The notes beneath the pieces were generated by a model that was not told the DNA's origin, did not search any database, and was given only the letters and a program-made list of their open reading frames with translations. The translations under genes were made by a program, and so were the position numbers. This document shows, in pieces, positions 6,893 to 8,624 of a stretch of DNA of 8,624 bases. The DNA comes from Halanaerobiales bacterium (GTDB lineage Bacteria; Bacillota_F; Halanaerobiia; DY22613), in NCBI GenBank assembly GCA_023128035.1, contig JAGMES010000174.1, positions 1 to 8,624 of the forward strand, written 5' to 3'. The stretch's first letter is position 1. The number at the start of each line of letters is the position of its first letter.

Positions 6893-6904
6893 GCACATAT
6901 GTTC
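6893..6904. promoter_or_regulatory. Probable LexA (SOS) box at the YdjM-like promoter
   Basis: GCACATATGTTC matches 11 of 12 bases of GAACATATGTTC, the symmetrical form of the Firmicute LexA/DinR operator (GAAC-N4-GTTC). It begins seven bases after the -10 box, on the expected transcription start, where a bound repressor would block the polymerase. Only the second base of one half-site departs from consensus. Confidence 0.65.
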
Positions 6905-6930
6905 TATAACTTTAGTTTGGAGCTGATAAA

Positions 6931-7527
6931 ATGATGGGTAAAACTCATATGATGATAGGAACTTCAGTAGGCGTGGTAACTGCAATGAACTGCCCGATTG
7001 AAGCGGGATTGATTATAATCGGTTGTTCTATTTTTGGAGCACTGATTCCAGACATAGATCACCCAAAGAGTAAACTAAATCAAAAAATACTTCCCATTAA
7101 CAATAAATTTTTTAGGGTTCTAATATATTTGATCATTGGCTTTGGGTTTCTTTATCAAAGCACGAAATTGAATAATCGGCTTTCGATAATTTTAGGAGTA
7201 ACTTTAATTATAACAGGATTATCTCACCATCGAGGGTTTACTCATAGTCTGTTGGGCTTGCTATGTTTTTCTTCGGTTGTTTATCTAATCGTGATGAAGT
7301 ATAATATCCCAGAGATGTACATTGGCTTTTTTATGGGATATGTGAGCCACTTAGTCGCGGATTTTATGACAATGGGAGGAATTAAATTTTTTTATCCATG
7401 GAATAAGAAGTTATCATTTCCTTTATCAATTAAAACAGGCGGGATAATGGAAGAACTTATTTTTTTAGTAGCAGGGATTTATACTACTTATAATTTTGTA
7501 AAATATATGACCATGGTTCCAAAATAA
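6931..7527 (+). CDS. YdjM-family membrane-bound metal-dependent hydrolase
   Basis: Polytopic membrane protein of 198 residues in the YdjM/DUF457 family of predicted metal-dependent hydrolases, whose true substrate is not established. The metal-binding residues of the family are present: His6 in GKTHMMIG, PDIDHPKS (40-47), SHHRGFTHS (98-106) and GYVSHLVADF (136-145). About four hydrophobic segments alternate with them (roughly 23-39, 63-76, 84-96, 107-122), with another near the C-terminus (175-190). GGAG lies eight bases before the ATG chosen. It is a single-gene unit with an exact-consensus promoter and a near-perfect LexA box at the start site, so it is likely induced by DNA damage. E. coli ydjM is also in the LexA regulon, which makes the pairing more convincing. 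Length is normal and the gene looks intact. Confidence 0.85.
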   Translation: MMGKTHMMIGTSVGVVTAMNCPIEAGLIIIGCSIFGALIPDIDHPKSKLNQKILPINNKFFRVLIYLIIGFGFLYQSTKLNNRLSIILGVTLIITGLSHHRGFTHSLLGLLCFSSVVYLIVMKYNIPEMYIGFFMGYVSHLVADFMTMGGIKFFYPWNKKLSFPLSIKTGGIMEELIFLVAGIYTTYNFVKYMTMVPK

Positions 7528-7543
7528 ATAGGACAAAAATTAT

Positions 7544-7591
7544 TTTCTATATAAAAAGCATCCAGGTATCTGGATGCTTTTTATATAGAAA
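7544..7591. terminator. Bidirectional terminator with a 22-bp perfect stem
   Basis: Bases 7544-7565 are the exact reverse complement of 7570-7591, with a 4-base loop GTAT. The core AAAAAGCATCCAG/CTGGATGCTTTTT is a classical terminator with a T5 run on both strands, extended by an AT-rich arm. It sits 16 bases after the YdjM-like stop codon. Confidence 0.85.
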
Positions 7592-7859
7592 TCTGTCTTC
7601 AGATAAAGCTTAATTTGTTATTTTATTAAATTGTAAAATATATATTGTCTTTATTCTTGTAATAGAAGATTTAATATAAAAATTAATCTTGCAAAGTAGG
7701 GGTGAAAAACCGAGAAATAAAGAGTAAAGTGAAGATATTTTAAATAAAAAAAGAATTCTGAATGTCTAATAATTTGCATAAAAATAGATATAATGATAAT
7801 ATATCTATAAGATTGATTTTAAGAAAAGTAAATAAATAACTTAATTTAAAAAGGAAGGA
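7592..7859. other. AT-rich intergenic region before the methyltransferase
   Basis: No open frame or RNA gene was recognised. The more GC-rich patch at 7690-7715 (GCAAAGTAGGGGTGAAAAACC) has no fold that matches a riboswitch class known to me. Promoter-like elements occur at 7784-7808 and a ribosome binding site AAGGAAGG at 7851-7858. Confidence 0.4.
7784..7808. promoter_or_regulatory. 9-bp inverted repeat over a putative -10 box
   Basis: ATAGATATA (7784-7792) and TATATCTAT (7800-7808) are a perfect dyad with a 7-base centre. TATAAT (7789-7794) lies inside it and TTGCAT (7774-7779) just upstream, but their 9-base gap is too short for one promoter; GATAAT (7795-7800) gives 15. This could be the operator and promoter of the methyltransferase gene, but AT-rich dyads also arise by chance. 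Confidence 0.3.
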
Positions 7860-7869
7860 ATGGTGTCAA

Positions 7870-8199
7870 TTGTATTCGGGGTTAAGTAAATTGTATGACA
7901 AAATGTTTAATCAAATAAATAACAGATACATTGAATTAATACTAGGATTTATTCATGATAATTTTGAAAATAATCCAAATATTCTTGAAATAGCGTGTGG
8001 AACAGGTACTGTTGCACTTGCTCTGGCTGAAAATGGGTTTAATGTTACGGGATCGGATATTTCACCTGAAATGATTCAAATTGCTTTAAAGAAAAATGCA
8101 AATAATGAAAAAAAAGTTGCTTTTTCACAATGCGACATGCTGGATTTGAACGAGCTCCATAAATATAATTATACACCCAAAATCGCTAGCGTTGCATAA
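7870..8199 (+). pseudogene. Class I SAM-dependent methyltransferase cut by an IS
   Basis: N-terminal part of a small class I (Rossmann-fold) methyltransferase; the methyl acceptor is unknown. SAM-binding motif I is clear as ILEIACGTGTVALALAENG (38-56), followed by the acidic strand end VTGSD (59-63), ISPEMIQIA and the post-II CDMLDL (88-93). After HKYN (100) the sequence stops resembling the family: nine unrelated codons (YTPKIASVA) run into TAA inside the adjacent insertion sequence. Family members usually run to about 240-250 residues, so more than half of the gene has been displaced or lost. The start is TTG at 7870 with AAGGAAGG 11 bases upstream, a little far; ATG at 7860 is out of frame and gives nine codons only. 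The rest of the gene may continue beyond the right edge. Confidence 0.75.
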
Positions 8200-8624
8200 A
8201 AAATTTCATCCAGTTGTCAAGTTGAATTTATCCCGTTATTTAACGACTAGTAAATATAAAAATATAATAATTTTGCCAATTGGTCTAGAACTAAAAAATT
8301 AAACCGAACTATAACTTAAGATAGTCCTTAACTCACATTTTTACAATTATTTAATTAAAGGAATAACGGATCATATGTCAGATCGTAAAATTGATCTAGA
8401 TCGCCTGACATCACCTGCCTTCGTCGGCCTTTAGACGGTCTTTTTGGTCTAAAAAGTTTTTTAAGGAAGTCAGAAAAATTATCAGAAAGGCAAGTTTTCA
8501 ATAATCTATAGAGCTCAAGAAGTTCTCCTTTAAAAGCAACTTTCATCTTCAGGATTTTGATCATGCAGTATGTTATTAGCGCTATAAGTACTTGATTAAT
8601 TACAGCCTGCTCACTTAAACCATA
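8170..8624 (-). mobile_element. IS4-family insertion sequence, 3' end only
   Basis: The terminal part of an insertion sequence whose transposase runs on the minus strand and leaves the window to the right. The inner boundary is inferred from where methyltransferase similarity ends (about 8170-8176). The short palindrome CGCTAGCG (8183-8190) lies just inside. Between this end and the transposase stop there are about 180 non-coding bases (8175-8354), typical of IS4-type 3' tails. The exact inverted repeat and target duplication cannot be fixed because the other end is outside. Confidence 0.65.
8355..8624 (-). CDS. IS4-family transposase, C-terminal 89 residues (partial)
   Basis: DDE-type transposase that cuts and pastes the element. 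The frame enters from the right edge at 8624 and reads YGLSEQAVINQVLIALITYC, then KMKVAFKGELLELYRLLKTC, FLKKLFRPKRPSKGRRR and ends DLTYDPLFL. This is the familiar tail of Firmicute IS4-family transposases (GTSEQAVxNQ, ALITYCL, LLxxYRLLKTC, GRRR, LTYDP). The catalytic D, D and E residues and the YREK signature lie upstream, outside the window, so activity cannot be judged. The ATG at 8564 is internal and should not be taken as the start. The reading frame within the window is intact, which suggests a fairly recent insertion. Confidence 0.8.
   Translation of the reverse strand, partial: YGLSEQAVINQVLIALITYCMIKILKMKVAFKGELLELYRLLKTCLSDNFSDFLKKLFRPKRPSKGRRRQVMSGDLDQFYDLTYDPLFL

Noticed and set aside
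7690..7715. Possible riboswitch or small RNA in the gap before the methyltransferase
   Set aside because: Only a tiny GGT/ACC hairpin can be drawn and no known class motif was recognised.
8373..8430. Plus-strand frame ATGTCAGATCG... as a gene
   Set aside because: It is antisense to the well-matched transposase C-terminus and hits a stop after about 19 codons.

Overview
The window is very AT-rich. It has AGGAGG-type ribosome binding sites, sigma-A promoters that match consensus exactly, a Firmicute-type LexA box and an acetoin-type sigma-54 activator remnant. Together these point to a low-GC Firmicute, most likely a member of Clostridia; species cannot be told from the sequence. No rRNA, tRNA or CRISPR array was seen.

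Left part (about 1-2230): a gene graveyard. On the minus strand lies an AcoR/NtrC-like sigma-54 activator that has lost its start codon, has a frameshift and an in-frame stop near its N-terminus, and stops abruptly inside the AAA+ domain. Next to it are a plus-strand remnant of larC (nickel-pincer cofactor synthesis) and a short minus-strand fragment resembling RlmN.

Centre (2234-5653): an intact, tightly packed three-gene operon and the main point of interest. It encodes a calcineurin-like metallophosphoesterase with a C-terminal extension, an 80-residue small protein, and a DUF2326-type ABC ATPase with a coiled-coil middle. The set fits the ABC-three-component (ABC-3C) plan (ATPase, middle component, effector with C-terminal docking domain), here with a phosphoesterase as likely effector. 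ABC-3C systems are predicted conflict or defence systems. The layout superficially recalls SbcCD/Mre11-Rad50, but the ATPase has no zinc hook. A bidirectional terminator follows the operon.

Right part (5850-8624): two single-gene units, each with a sigma-A promoter of exact consensus (TTGACA, 17 bp, TATAAT) and its own terminator. The first encodes a toast-rack-type lipoprotein, probably an envelope-stress sensor or adaptor. The second encodes a YdjM-family membrane metal-dependent hydrolase; its start region carries a near-perfect LexA box, so it is probably SOS-controlled. After a 22-bp perfect inverted-repeat terminator comes a class I SAM methyltransferase broken after about 100 codons by an IS4-family insertion sequence. 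Only the 3' end of that element, with the C-terminal 89 residues of its transposase on the minus strand, lies inside the window.

Overall this is an accessory, decaying stretch of chromosome holding one well-preserved defence-like operon among pseudogenes and mobile-element debris.
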